64,000 nt of DNA from Turritopsis dohrnii. Lineage: Eukaryota > Cnidaria > Hydrozoa > Anthoathecata > Oceaniidae. Under the pieces are notes generated by a model. The model was given only the letters and a program-made list of their open reading frames with translations, did no database searches and had not been told where the DNA came from. Each line of letters starts with the position of its first letter. The first letter of the stretch is position 1. The translations under genes and the position numbers were made by a program. Below, piece after piece: positions 21,090-33,298 of this stretch. Where the stretch lies: positions 1,364,001 to 1,428,000 of the forward strand of contig BQMF02000032.1 of NCBI GenBank assembly GCA_027922465.2. The letters run 5' to 3'.

Positions 21090-24029
21090 GTGACCGTCCA
21101 TGGGAAAAAAAGTACATTTCGTTTTACCGGTAAAATATACCGGTATTTTTACCGTTAAAGTTGTAGTATCGATATTTTTACCGGTAAAATTTTCATTTTA
21201 CCGGTAAACTAATTATATTATCGGTAATTACCGGTAAGCAAATTGATCAATACTTTTATCGGTAAATTTACCGGTAAATCTAAATCGATCCAATTTTATT
21301 GGTAAAGTGTGAACTATGATCGTTTTTAAAACGAGAAAAGAGCTAGCTTTAAGAGTTATTATGCCTAAGTTATCATTTATATATGGTGTTATACGTTACC
21401 GTAGCGTAATAATTTGAAAATCATTTTACCTCAGGGATACTTAAAAGTCGTCAAAGAATTCACATCGAATGTTCAGTAATCGAATGTTTTTAGATGAATA
21501 TGCAATGATGCAAAGAAAATAAACGATCTTCCTAATGTTTTCTCGTATACATGTTTTTGTAGTAGCATGAAGCCAAATTTTAGCATTTAGTTCCCAGGAT
21601 CTTTCGACTAAAATATTAATGCTATTGCAGTATGGGTCTTCAAAAGGTTGTGCAAGGAAAATTACGTCGGTTCCATCACTTCATGCTAACACTCTTATGC
21701 TCGACTGTTGTATGACAATGAGACTCGAACAGACAGAGGAACTACCATTTGGAACCTTGCCACAAGTTTTCCAGCTGTCCATCATCAACATTGACTACTG
21801 CGAGAAGAGTGCGCACCCACGCAAGCTTTACAGCCAGGACATGGGAGAGTTTTGGAGTCCTGTGTATACACAGCTTTCAGACAATCTTCCACGTAAACCT
21901 TATGATGAAAAACTGAAGGAAACAGGTAGTATTAATGTTTAAACGAAGGTGAGTATTTCAAAAGAGAACTTTTGCAACTCGTCAAGCCGACGTTAAAATG
22001 TTTTCATTTGTCTTTTCCCAAATTCACTCTTTATCGGAATATTATCTGAATAAAGTTAAAAAAGTCAACAAGATGCCTTAACAGGCAAAAGGATTTCTGC
22101 GAAATATGCTGAAGTATGAAAATAAAAGACCATATGACATACTTGAAATTTGAAAAAGGTTACATGATTTGCAAAATAAAACATTACATTTCTATTGTAC
22201 TCCCCAGGACATTTATCAAAAGATAATTGGCACTATGTGAGACTTTTAATGTATACACAGCCAATAAACTGGATTACATCTGAATGAAATAAAATATTCT
22301 TTATTTTGTTAGTACGAAATAATATTAAGGATATATTGACTCATAACCTCTCAAAGTTCTGTATTTGATACTTAATGTTAATGTGTTATTTTCCTAGTAG
22401 CACAAAAAAGCAAGCAAATTTTGGTCATGCAAATCACATCCACATAGGCCAAAATCAACATATAACCGAAATCAGAAATTTCTATTTTGGTTTGATTAGC
22501 AATACGGCATGAATTTACAAATGTTCTTGATCTAAGTTAACATTCGTATCCTGTTTATAAAAATTCTTTAAGAAATTTGAAAAATCGGTTGAATGATAAC
22601 ATAACATTGCATTTCTGATTTCATATGCACCTCAGGACATTATATGACACATTATATGACACTATATGAAACACTGATAAACTAAATTGATCTGAATGAC
22701 ATAAAACATCCTTTATTTTGGGAGTAAGAAATGATATTAAGCTTATATTGATCTTTTCAGATATCACAGTGATTACGTATGTAAATCATATTTTTTAAAC
22801 ACTACTGCCAATGTTCTTAACTACGAACAAAATTCTCAAGATTGCAAACAAAAAAAGTAAACAAAAATTTTGATCATTAAAAGTATATACTTATATATAT
22901 ATGCTGAAAGGACAGTTTTGTATTGTTACATGATGTGCAGTGTTTTGAATTTACAGAATATTAATCAAAGAAACTTTTGTAAATCTAAAAGGGTTTCTTC
23001 GCTGGGAGACATGACATGCATTGCACGCTGTTTTAGTTTCATGTAAACGCACGCACGAAATATACAAAAAACTGCTAGGTTTGGACAGTAAGAAGAAGAA
23101 GAAAAAGAACAGAGCCGGTTTTAATGTATTTCTTGCTTTCGCAGAAATCCAATAATAAAGATCACTAAAGACGTTGCAATATGATCAATTCATTAAGGGT
23201 ATATCTCCACTTGTTGAAGGCGAAATATCTGTTGAATAAAAATAAGTCTCAGCTGACTTTCCCTGAGGAAAATAAAAATAAAAGTTTTCGTCATGGGATT
23301 TACAAAAATAACTTAATAGAATTCGAGCGGACGGTTTTTATTATTGCCAAATTTCGAACAAACTGTTGTATCTCTTATTTTCAGCTGAATGAGAACCAGG
23401 TAACAAGTTGATTTTGATACACAAACGAATGTTACCTGTAATATATACATAAAAAGAGTATAGATTACCAAAGGGCTGTTAGAAAAATTTCCCTGTTTAT
23501 TATAATAAGATTGAATAACGCAGTCATTTTAAATGGAAGATTTAAACCTATGAAGAAAAAAATCATTAATAAGTTTTCGACACATCATCCTTTCTTTTAA
23601 AAGATCTTTCAACCGTCTAATTCATGAGCAGGTGATTTGTTTTGTTTCAGAGTTTACTGACGTCAATTACTGCATCATGAATAAAAACAAAAAAGAAACA
23701 CATTTGAACAACCAACGATTAGGTAATTTATGACTTGACCGGGTCTTAAAAATGGCGGAATTTGTATAAACAAACATTAACATTTTCGAAAACATGTTAT
23801 CGCTATCGATTAGCCACTTTACCTTACATCTGAGACGTTACCGGTAAATCACGAGTATTTTTTTACATTACATTACGATACTGGTAATTACCGGTAAAGC
23901 GGTAAATTTATCGATAAAAAATTATAATTACCGGTAATCGCTAAAAAAAATCTTAAGTTACCGGTAAAATTACCGGTAATTCTCGAATATCGGTAAATCG
24001 AATGTACTTTTTTTCCCATGGACAGTCAC
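21090..24029 (+). mobile_element. Family C element (TTTACCGGTAAA arrays)
   Basis: Ends GTGACCGTCCATGGGAAAAA and the complement of GTGACTGTCCATGGGAAAAA, with exact flanks AATT on both sides (21086-21089, 24030-24033). TACCGGTAA arrays fill 21120-21310 and 23830-24000. The shared core runs from about 21590 (exon-like block) to 23410 (GCGGACGGTTTTTATTATTG ... TGAGAACCAGGTAACAAG). Length 2.94 kb. No transposase was recognised among its short ORFs. Confidence 0.85.
21619..21942 (+). pseudogene. Exon-like core block, second copy, unrecognised protein
   Basis: The frame reads KITSVPSLHANTLMLDCCMT, EELPFGTLPQVFQLSIINID, GEFWSPVYTQLSDNLPRK and PYDEKLKETG. It extends the copy at 8027-8356, which stops after EFWSPV. 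At DNA level the frame is followed by AAACAG|GTAGTA, a plausible splice donor. I do not recognise the family. Conservation of the same block in families A and C suggests it was once a coding exon of the elements' common ancestor or of a captured host gene. Confidence 0.55.
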
Positions 24030-25915
24030 AATTTGATTTTGAATGATTTCTCGCTTGAATTTTTCACAATGTTTTTCAAGCTTTTAATGTGGAGCTTTAT
24101 GTGTGGTTTGCATCACATTGTATTATTTATGAACTTGGTGAAATATCAAATATCTTTTTGATGAATTCGAAAGTGCTAAAATATTTTAATCACTGTCGTG
24201 TAAGAGAGGCCTTAATTTTATGCGATCATAATTTTCAAATTTTCAACAGAAAAGTGAAAAAAGTAAAAATATTTCTTTGTTTTGAAAACAAGATCATCAT
24301 AACACGAGAGAATAGAGAGAACAAATAATTTCACCTGAGTATTCGTTGACTTTTAAGCACAGTTTTCACATAACGGTATCGTGGAAAACTCCCTCATTCT
24401 TTTCAGTAAAGACAGCTCTACACGCATTTTTAAGTTTGATTCTATGTGACTTTCATTTTTACTAGTCAACAGACTTTAAAAAGTTTCCAATGAAACCCAT
24501 ATCGTTCAGAGACGCACAGTTGGAGAATAACGTGATTCTCAAAAATGGTTTTCTCTCCTATCTTTCTTTGAAAATGTATTTTATGCAAACAATGCCCAAT
24601 CTGCGATTTTCCATTTCAGTATTCGGATATCCGAAAGAATCTACCAATGTTTTCGCTACAAATTCAAAATCTTAAAAACATTATAATAGAGATTTTTAAA
24701 CATACGTCATCTTCATTCGAATACTAATTGTAGAGGTTTTGAATTCGAATATGAGGAAATTCTCACTTTAAAAGCGTTGATAAGAGACTAAAAGTCTCCA
24801 AAACGTTTTTGATCTGTTTCACATAAACGGATCATCAACCATTAAGTGTTCCATGGCGTTGATGATTGCATTTTAACACGCTTAAAAGTTTTGCCCAAAA
24901 ATAAGCGTTCATCATGAATGCTAGATAAACGCATTTGAAACGTTTTTGCATTTCAGGTGCATTGAACAAATGTTGAAGTGAATCAATTAAATGCTTTTTG
25001 ACTTAGTACTGATTCATCCTGTGTCCCAATCTTGATCTGAAAATATTATCCCAACAAAGTTACAGAAGCCGATAAACGTTTTCCACAAGGGATCATCTAA
25101 CAACTGAAAATAGAATTAAAGCGGATGATTTCTTTTCATAGTAACTTTCGAAATAACTGATTGTATGTTTTATCTTTAACTGAATAAGAATGAGGTAAAC
25201 AGAAAAAGTTTTCAAACATCAGTGAAAAATACGACGGACAAAAAGACAGTTGATATATGTGTGCAACAAAAGATTAAATTTCCATTAGATGTATCATTCT
25301 TTATGCACTTTTTGAATATGTGAAATTCAAATAAATATGCAAGATGTAAATGTAGCCATAATAACAAGAAAAGGCCACAGCTGCCGACCATTGAAAAATA
25401 ATTTGTAAATTGATCATTGGTAAGATTAAAACTCATAATGAATAATGATCACAAGAAATAGTAATAGTTTTTTGTGTAAAGTATATACTGAATTAAATAG
25501 AAACTTTTTGCTGGGCTTTCGAAAAATTAAGTTTTATTACTTTCTGATAAGAAATGTGTAACATTTTACAAATAATAAATTGGCTATTTCTTACACTAAA
25601 CGTCTTAGGCTATTCATCTTGCACCTTACGGCTTGCGTTAGAGTAAGAAAAATTGCAGTGGCTTGTCTTCGGTACAGCATAATTTTACTCAGAATTATTA
25701 TGGAAATTACGCTTAATTTTCTCGCAAATAGCCCTTTTCGCTTGCCATGTCACATACAAAGAGTGTTTTGATAGATTTTAGAATTTTAAGCTCTGTTCTT
25801 TTGTTGTGATTTGCACAGTTTCAAAAGGGACCTTTGCAGACTGAGGAACATAGCATAACTGCCATTTTGGTCAGAGGAGGAGCAATAGTAGTTTCCTTCA
25901 GAGTTTTTATCATAA

Positions 25916-26281
25916 AGGCCGACCTCCACTCAACAAATATTGTACGTGCGGACGAACGAAGCCAGTGTACGCACCAGCGTGAGTGGATATTGAAAGATCT
26001 TCACATAATCCTTAGATGATAAAAAAATAATAATAAACATGGCTGCCAAACTGAAAATAATAATATTACAATACAACGGTTAAAATTTTTTAGTAGCATT
26101 TGATTGGTTTTAAATGTTTTGATTACATCATTTTTACCTGCGAACGTACGCTGTCGCTTGGTAGTAGACCACTGATTTACTTACTTGCGAACGAAATATT
26201 TTCGCGGTGTTTGCTTGCACGCAGGCGTATAGAGGTGTCGTCCGTCCGCGCGTACAAAATTTGTTTAGTGGAGGTCGGCCT
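25916..26281. mobile_element. Harbinger-like MITE
   Basis: A 366-base element with inverted ends AGGCCGACCTCCACTCAACA and the complement of AGGCCGACCTCCACTAAACA, flanked by TAA on both sides (25913-25915 and 26282-26284). A 3-bp TWA target is typical of PIF/Harbinger. The inner arms are rich in CG (GTACGTGCGGACG), unlike the surroundings. No coding capacity. Confidence 0.75.
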
Positions 26282-26379
26282 TAAGGTTGAAGAAAGTGAT
26301 TTGAAAGTCCTGGAAATCTGTAATTGGAGTATGGCATTATCCAGCATAATACTTTACTCTGAAAACTTAGTACAATAAG

Positions 26380-26660
26380 TGATTATTAAAGCGTAATTAA
26401 CTCAAGTATGACGTTTTAATGTAATACCCTTTCCATTCATGGAAAAAAAGTTTAGAACAAAATTTGAGAATTCTTACGACGTAATCTTTATTATTTTATT
26501 ACTTAATAATTATTAGTTAATAATCAAGCTAATGTAAGCACAATTGCACTTACGTTAATGGAATCTTAAAACATTTGACTTTCTTGCACCATTATCAAGC
26601 ACAAGAAAAAGTTATATTTCGCCTAATTTGCAAATGGTAACTTATCGCTTTACATGTCAC
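26380..26660. mobile_element. Family B right-end fragment
   Basis: Contains AAGCGTAATTAACTCAAGTA, related to family B interiors. It ends GCTTTACATGTCAC at 26660, a diverged family B right end, one base before the next family B left end. Confidence 0.5.
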
Positions 26661-26661
26661 A

Positions 26662-27180
26662 GTGACATGGAAAGTGAAGAGGGACCATTTGCATATTACA
26701 TAATTTTATTTTTCTTACGGTGGAAGAAATTCATTTCTTTTAAAATTACACTTATGAAGGCGTAGTTATGCAGTGTAAGAATTAAATAGTAAGTATTATG
26801 CCGTAATTTTAAGATTACGACGTAAGAACTCCAAATTGTAAACTGAACGTTTGATAAGGTTAAAACTGATATCATGAATAATGATCACATAAAATATAAT
26901 AGTTTTTTTATACAAGGAATGTATTGGATTAAATAAAAACTTTTTACCGGGCTTAAGTTCTATAAGAAATGTGGAATAGGTATTATACAAAATAATTCAA
27001 TGTCTTGCACTATACATCTTATGGTTTACGACTTGCGCGTTACATCTTACACCTTGCATCTTACCGCTTATACCTCCATATGAAAAATTGCAATGGCTTG
27101 TATTCCATATTATTATGGAAATTATGCCTAATCAGCAGAATTTATTATGGCAAATAGTCCCTTTTCACTTTCCATGTCAC
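26662..27180. mobile_element. Family B MITE, short copy
   Basis: Ends GTGACATGGAAAGTGAAGAG (26662) and the complement of GTGACATGGAAAGTGAAAAG (27180). 519 bases with decayed TTACGG/CGTAAG motifs inside. Flanks CACA and ATTT do not match, probably because it sits against another family B end. Confidence 0.7.
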
Positions 27181-27712
27181 ATTTTTCATTTAAATGATGG
27201 TGAGTATTTCAAAAGGGAACTTTTGCAACTTATCAAGATGACCTTGAAATGTTTCATTTGTCACTTGCTACATTCATCCTTTGTCCCAATGTTAATCTAA
27301 AAATGTTATCGGAATAAAGAAAACATGAAAACCACTGAAAACATACAAAATGTTAACAAGCTAAAAAGTCTGATAGATGTTTGCTTGAAAGACGTTATTT
27401 TATAGAACGTCAACACGGATTTATAAAAATAAATGATCATTTATGAAAAGATAAGCATTTTCTGTAAGGGTCATGTTGTTTTTTATTTAACTGAATTAGA
27501 ACCAGGTAAACAGAAAAGATTTTTGAACATTGTAAAATTCTATGGACAAAAAGACAGGTGTATGCAACGAAAGATTAAAATTTCTTTAGATGTGTCATTC
27601 TTTATGCACTCTTTGAGGATGTCAAATTTAAAAAATGTGCCAGATGTAAATGTAGCTATAATAATAAAAAAAACGCTTCAGCCAACCATTAAAAATTAAC
27701 TTGTAAACTGGG
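27181..27712 (+). repeat. Shared transposon core, loose copy
   Basis: Carries GGTGAGTATTTCAAAAGGGA and, near 27490-27710, the TGAATTAGAACCAGGTAAAC and ATGTGTCATTCTTTATGCAC blocks seen in families A, B, C and J1. No terminus is attached on the right, so the parent element is unclear. Confidence 0.6.
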
Positions 27713-29039
27713 GGCTTATTGGAGAGGGGTGCTAATTAGAGAGAAAACACTACAGCAAAAAAAAACAACAAAGTAATAAACCTTCATCAAGATGTTCTAA
27801 CGACAATCAAAATGAGTAGAGCTATAAAAAGCTACTTAACAGCACAACGACAATAAGCTATTAAAGAGATAGTGATGAAAAGTTTCTATTTATCCTTTCA
27901 ACAAAAGTTCTGGTTTCGTTCGAAGAAACGTAGAAGCCCATGGAAAAATTAAGAGAATAACTTGGAAACACCATGTTCGTCAAAACAGATGATGTTACCA
28001 AGATGATATTAGGCAAAGTACAGAAAACAATAAATAAGTTAATAAAACGATTCAATAAAAAATGATACTTTCAACTCTATCCACACCACCACGAATACAA
28101 TTAAAAGTGTAATCAAAAGTTATAAACCCCAGTAGAATTACCTGATGTGTTCAATCATTTCAACAATTGAGACAGTCACATAATATAATTTATCAAAAGA
28201 CTTTGTTTCTGATGATGCTGAATAAAATAGAAACTTAAATGAAAAATTGTAAGTCGTAAACATGGTTGATTGATTAAGGCAAAGTTCAAGTCTCATGCAA
28301 CTTACTGTTGTCACCTCTTCTATGAGTACAGAAGGGTACAGGTTGACAATCTTAGAACAGATAAAAGAACATAGCAACTTACACATACACATACACATAC
28401 AGAATGTTAACGATCTAAAAAGTCAGATAGATGTTTGTCTTGAATGATATTATTTGATTTGGGACAATGACATATAAGACCTTGAAAACTCTGGTCTAAT
28501 TACCAGTCCCAATGGTCGTGATTTTAGAGCACTTTCTACAGTTTCAGGAAAACAGAGGCAACAATCAAAGCTTAAACTGCACACCAATAACTAGAGATAA
28601 AAACACCTTCGAATCGAACAATGTTATATCATTACTGTGGATGCCAAAAATATCGACGAAATGGAGAAAAGTTTTCAAGAAAGCTTTAATCCAAAAACAA
28701 ACCAGTGGTGTGCAATAACAACAACCCTGCTGTTTACAAAATTGAACGTACATCATCATGCGTTGGGGAAATAGAGCGGTAGAATTAGATAAAAAGTCAC
28801 CAAAACCCAGACAAAATTAATATAAAGATAAAATTTGGCACAGTGACCCGGAAGCATGTCAGGAATGACCAAAAAAAAAGCCCCGACAAGAGGACCTTGG
28901 GAACACCTCAAATTCATAATGGCGGATATAAGACATAATAACTGCAGGGCAGAAAAAGTTTTTTCATCAAATCTACAAGTTTCTATAGCAATGAGAAGTT
29001 GTTTCATTCTCTGACACAATTTCTGAAAGGATTTCACTT
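27713..29039. other. Intronic sequence with one arm of a 50-base inverted repeat
   Basis: Mostly unrecognised. At 28798-28850 the sequence AAACCCAGACAAAATTAATA...GGCACAGTGACCC has an inverted partner at 30045-30093. Copies of the same repeat family therefore face each other across the pseudogene at 29040-30095. Confidence 0.4.
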
Positions 29040-30095
29040 AATGTCATCGTCATCATCATGGTTCAGGGACACTTGCTCACGTTCCTGTAAAAACATAACC
29101 CTGTGTAATTTATTATCAGGTTTAAATTGTTTCAACCTTTTTGGTAACAGTACTGTACTTCTATCCAATTTAATATCTAATTTATAAAAGTTGTTACCAT
29201 TTTGTTATTACAGTGTTCTCCTTGACACCCGCATGCAACAAGCTTGCTTTCGACAAGTGCAGACGTTTGTTCCGAATTGATTTTTCTTTGCTTTACATCG
29301 GCATCGAATTACCTTGAGTAAGTTTTCAGGAGCAATGGCTTTAGTAGTTGTTATTGGCATAAGGTACTTCTGATTGTTGCTGGTTATTTCTTTCCATCCC
29401 CACTCAGTTGGTGATAGATTAAGCTTTTTGTTGAGGATTTTCTATTCAATCACATGCAGGTGAACTCGAAACCCATGATATTTAGCAGCCTCGTCTGTAG
29501 GTGGTTACTTTTCAGGCTCGATTAATCCATTGCGTCAGAGATTACATACCATATTATTGTATCGCGAATACCTTTTAAAATAAGTACATGTTGTTTCTAT
29601 CGAAGCCTAAGGCCCGTAATCCTTCAAAATTGAGTTATAGATAAAAAATATGCTATTGTTTTAGAAAAAGAAGAAATTATGAATGAAGATTTTTTTATAT
29701 AAAAAATAAGTTTTTAGAGTTACCTTATTTTCCGCAGTGGAACATCTGGTTTTCCTCCATAGAATTCTTTGAATGCCTTCAGTGATGCATCGTTTACTTC
29801 TTCCAATGTTGCCTAATAATTACATATTGTTTCTGAAACGATGAACGATGGTTTCCCTTTTCCAAAGATGGCTGACGTAGAGTCACATCCAGGCCAGGCG
29901 TGAATGAAAAGGATGTGTTCCTTGATTGATGACAAGGGTTGTTGGGCTCCTCTTATACTCCAACATTTTTACCATGTTCTGTAAGGAAGTAAATACCTGA
30001 AAGCTCTTCATTCCAGTGATAGTGATATTCCAGTGATATTTTTGGGTCACTGTGCCAAATTTGATCTTTATATTAATTTTGTCTGGGTTTTTATG
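29040..30095 (-). pseudogene. Repeat-encoded cysteine-rich protein of unknown function, broken
   Basis: Read on the minus strand in shifting frames: HAWPGCDSTSAIFGKGKPSF; then ATLEEVNDASLKAFKEFYGG and KPDVPLRK; then LNLSPTEWGWKEI; then APENLLKVIRCRCKAKKNQF and CTCRKQACCMR; and, past a probable intron, EREQVSLNHDDDD before a stop near 29045. I know this layout (GCD.TSAIFGKGK, WGW, then a cysteine cluster) from multi-copy hypothetical proteins in cnidarian and arthropod genomes, but not its function. Stops and frameshifts show decay. Confidence 0.6.
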
Positions 30096-30953
30096 CAATT
30101 CTCCTTTCCTAAAACAAATTTATGAATACAAATGGGATCAGCCAACATGAAAAGAGGATTTTCAGTGGTAAATGGGAAATATTCACTATATGTTTTCTGC
30201 TGTATTCAATCTTGACGATTGTAACACCTTTAAAATCAAAGACCACAAATTCCTATGAAAAGTACAAGAATCTCTGGAAAATCATATAACCTCTCCATCA
30301 GGTGGCAATATGAATCAAGACAACAGACATTACATTTCCACGAAATTCTTAGAAACACTGTTCACATCACTGGCATTAATAACCTCACATCAACAGTGAA
30401 ACAACCACTCTAGTGGAAACGAAAATTTACATTCAATTTGCTGAAGATGCTTATGATGAAATATTGCAGAAAACAACTTAAACAAAAGAGCAAATTTCCA
30501 TAAAAAAGATGTCTTGTCTTGTGCTATATGCTATACATCTTAGGGCTTACGCTTTTTCAGGCAAATGTCTTTCCATGTCACTATGCATTTGTATCCACAA
30601 GGTGTTAATATTTTAATCATGAAAGGATATTAACAACATTTTTATAGAGACAATAAACAGGGTTGCAGTTCACATATTTATTTTGTAAAGGTTAATGTTG
30701 AAGGCTGTTATAATGCTGTAAGAAACATGGGAGTTCTTCTAGAAAGTAGAGATGTCTGGGATTTAGTGAAATCATTGCTAGTTTATTCCAATTTTTGGTA
30801 TTATTAGGTGATTTTTTCATGTGGTCTACTTTCCTACATTTCCTTCAAAATTTTCTAAATTAAATCAATAGATGCACATTGCGAAATGCCATGGTTTTTT
30901 TTTGTGTGTTTTTATTTCCTACAAACAATATATGGTTGGTATTGATTTGTTAG
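30096..30953 (+). other. SEC63 intron before exon at 30954
   Basis: No repeat end or exon recognised. It ends in the acceptor TTGATTTGTTAG at 30942-30953. Confidence 0.4.
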
Positions 30954-31048
30954 ATTGTTGCTTCGTACCCTGTCTGAAGAACAATATGAAGATGTTATGA
31001 GTGTTTGTTGTAACTTCCCTGCTGTAGATGTAGATGTTAAAGTCAAAG
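30954..31048 (+). CDS. SEC63: SEC63 exon
   Basis: 95 bases entering with one base to finish a codon and leaving in phase 1 at AAAG|GTAATT. It encodes LLLRTLSEEQYEDVMSVCCN then FPAVDVDVKVK. This matches the animal SEC63 stretch around LL..L....YE.VM.VL..FP. Entry phase shows that an exon of length 3n+2 must lie between 1177 and here. Confidence 0.88.
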
Positions 31049-31130
31049 GTAATTCCCTTATCCTCATTTTTCTTATTTTTCTTATTGTTCTCATTTTTTT
31101 ATCATTGTTTTGCTGAAATGTTTTTCCAAG

Positions 31131-31213
31131 TGATTGATGATGAAGACATGCATCTTGTAACATCTGGTTCAATTGTCACAGCTGTTGTTAAGCTGACCCG
31201 AAACTTTCTTGGT
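31131..31213 (+). CDS. SEC63: SEC63 exon
   Basis: 83 bases after TTTTTCCAAG, completing a split valine codon. It reads VIDDEDMHLVTSGSIVTAVV then KLTRNFLG. This is the conserved V.DDED....G.LVT..VKLTR motif of the Sec63 immunoglobulin-like part. The donor is GTATGT, taken at 31214 because this keeps the frame into the exon at 46232. The intron upstream is only 82 bases, the size I take as original for this gene. Confidence 0.92.
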
Positions 31214-31860
31214 GTATGTATGACATTTGTTTTTTTAAATATTTTTTGTATTTTCGGGAAGAGGTTGCATTCCCTTTTGTGGAGCAAAGTGATACACTTG
31301 TGGTTATAATAAAGATGTTGGAGAAAGTAGAAGAAGATATTACTACTCTGAAAAACCATATTGTCAGTCATGCCAACTTTTGAGGGGCTCCAATTACTAT
31401 TCTCACTTTTTTTCAGCCAAATTCTCTTACAGATACAAAACCCCAGCTTAAGAACAAAGCTATATCTTTCGACTTCAAATGCTAGTGGTGATAGTATTCA
31501 CAATATATTTTTTAGTTATTTTCTATCAGAGTTTTTAATCAACAAGACATTCTAAAAATTAATTTCTAGAATGTCTCAGTTTTAGTTTCTAAAATAATAC
31601 AACAGAAATTGAGATAACCTCACCATATTTGATTAATTGCAGAAGTTCATGCATAACAGAAGTAGAATGGTCTGTATAAGTTCCAATTTAGTTTACTTTG
31701 GCAGAATATAGTTGTGGACTGTTGAAACATGCTACGTAGAAAACCTACACAAATCATTAGTAATAGTTTATTTTTAAATTACATCATAACAGCCAATACC
31801 TCGTTTTTAATTTTTTTTTATTAACAATGGCATTTGCATCATGAAAGGAATGGATTAAGG
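31214..31860 (+). other. SEC63 intron, start of a 15 kb gap
   Basis: No gene recognised. The intron runs from 31214 to 46231 and holds the CAGGCCT element, families B, A, D and F, and unrecognised DNA. Confidence 0.5.
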
Positions 31861-32439
31861 CAGGCCTCGGCATATGAGGCGTGCGATCGCACGTGCACTT
31901 CTCCACACACGCCAAAAATGTCTGAGGCGTGTGAAAAAACACACACCTAAAATAATGAAAAACCCCAAGGCGTGCAATAAACCACACGCCTCAATCAACA
32001 TTCTATATAAATAATTTTGATGTCCGACAGGAATTTATTGCCGTTTCTATCAGCCATTTTGAACTCTAACATGCCACGAATAAAAAGTGTTCCGAATGAA
32101 TATCATAAGATACAGGATATAAACTCATTAATTATTAATTTTGTTTACTGTTTTTCAAGTAACCTTGTTTACACTGATTTGAAAATAAGAATGAATAAAA
32201 GGTTCATATTTATAGTCAAGGTAGAAACCGTTGGCTAGATTCAATTTTTTAGGCGATCACAGGATTGCGTGATATCTAAGTCACTTGGGAGATCGGTTTC
32301 TAACTTTCGGGAAAATGTTTCAATTCATTTAAAGAAGAACGAACGTCAGAAAAATTTTTTTCGTAAAATTCGTGGATATGACATCAGTATAGCCTGTTCC
32401 ATGTTCAGCCTGGGTTGACTTCACAAAAATAAAATTAAG

Positions 32440-32830
32440 GAATTGGCAACCGAAAGTGTTCCCATGTTGTAGAGCTCCAAAAACTGATCAAAAAAATGTA
32501 TAGGATCGTTCCGCTACCGTTACAGAGATATCATCGTTCAAAGATTTCGATGACGTCACAGACCCGTCCCCCCAAAAAATTAGACCCATTGCCTGTATCG
32601 CGGACCCCCAAAAACGTCAGTTATCCCTATTGGTTATCGAGATAATTTTCCCGAAACGTCGCATTCGATTAGGGTCTCAATGCAATGCTTCCACATTGAC
32701 GCCGCGCACAAGAAGAGAAATAATTTATGTGTGATCTTACATTGCTGACTCCCTGATTTCTTTCGCAGTTCACATCTACCATTTTGCGTGACTTACAAAC
32801 AAACAAACAGACAGACGGAGAATCGGCTAT
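32440..32830. repeat. Dispersed repeat, second copy near 54600
   Basis: Shares AAACTGATCAAAAAA, GGATCGTT, AGAGATATC and CAGACCCGTCCCC with 54650-54770. It continues to a CAAACAAACAAACAGACAGA tract near 32795-32815, of the kind seen at LINE or SINE 3' ends. Which family it comes from is not known. Confidence 0.45.
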
Positions 32831-33298
32831 TAATATATAGAAATGATTTTTATTTTTCTATTTTTTTATTCTAAGGGGTCAAATTCCTTGTTTTTATATA
32901 AGTGAAAGTGAAACTAATTAGCACGGTTTATTTTGAAAACATGCTGCATAATGACGTCAATGTTGCGGCACAGCAGAACGAGAGCAGATGGCAACGTAGG
33001 AAGAGCAAGAAGCAGTGCGTAGTGAAGAGTGTTTGGATGACGATGAAAATTTTGAATATAGCTCTGATGAAGAAGATGATTGCCAATACGTTGAAAGTTA
33101 TTCATGTGAACCGGAGTATTCGAATGAAGAGCTGCATTACGATTAGAACAACTTTATGACTCGTGTGAACCACGCTTAAGAATGTTTTTGTCAAGAACTA
33201 TAAACTTATAACATGGACCTCGTGTTTTAATAAACTGAATCTCAACGGTTGAAACTAAATTCAGAATTTTTCTGAAAGCTGCGAAAAAAATGCTAAAT

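Larger units (their letters stand above)
19794..25753. mobile_element. Family B element with nested family C (TTACGTAAGCGTAA arrays)
   Basis: The left edge lacks the first few bases and starts ACATGGAAAGCGAAAAGGGA. The right edge ends with the complement of GTGACATGGCAAGCGAAAAG at 25753. TTACG/CGTAAG arrays lie at 19850-20040 and 25590-25740. The interior has TTACACTCGAGGTAATTATG, two stretches of the shared core (about 20700-20830 and 25010-25440) and a complete family C element (21090-24029). No transposase recognised. Confidence 0.65.

Noticed and set aside
31034..31309. Plus-strand ORF across 31034-31309
   Set aside because: It overlaps two SEC63 exons and the 82-base intron between them in one unspliced reading; the spliced frame is the real one.
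32902..33159. 85-codon basic ORF
   Set aside because: The better coding signal is an acidic frame shifted against it (33000-33146); the listed frame has no recognisable domain.
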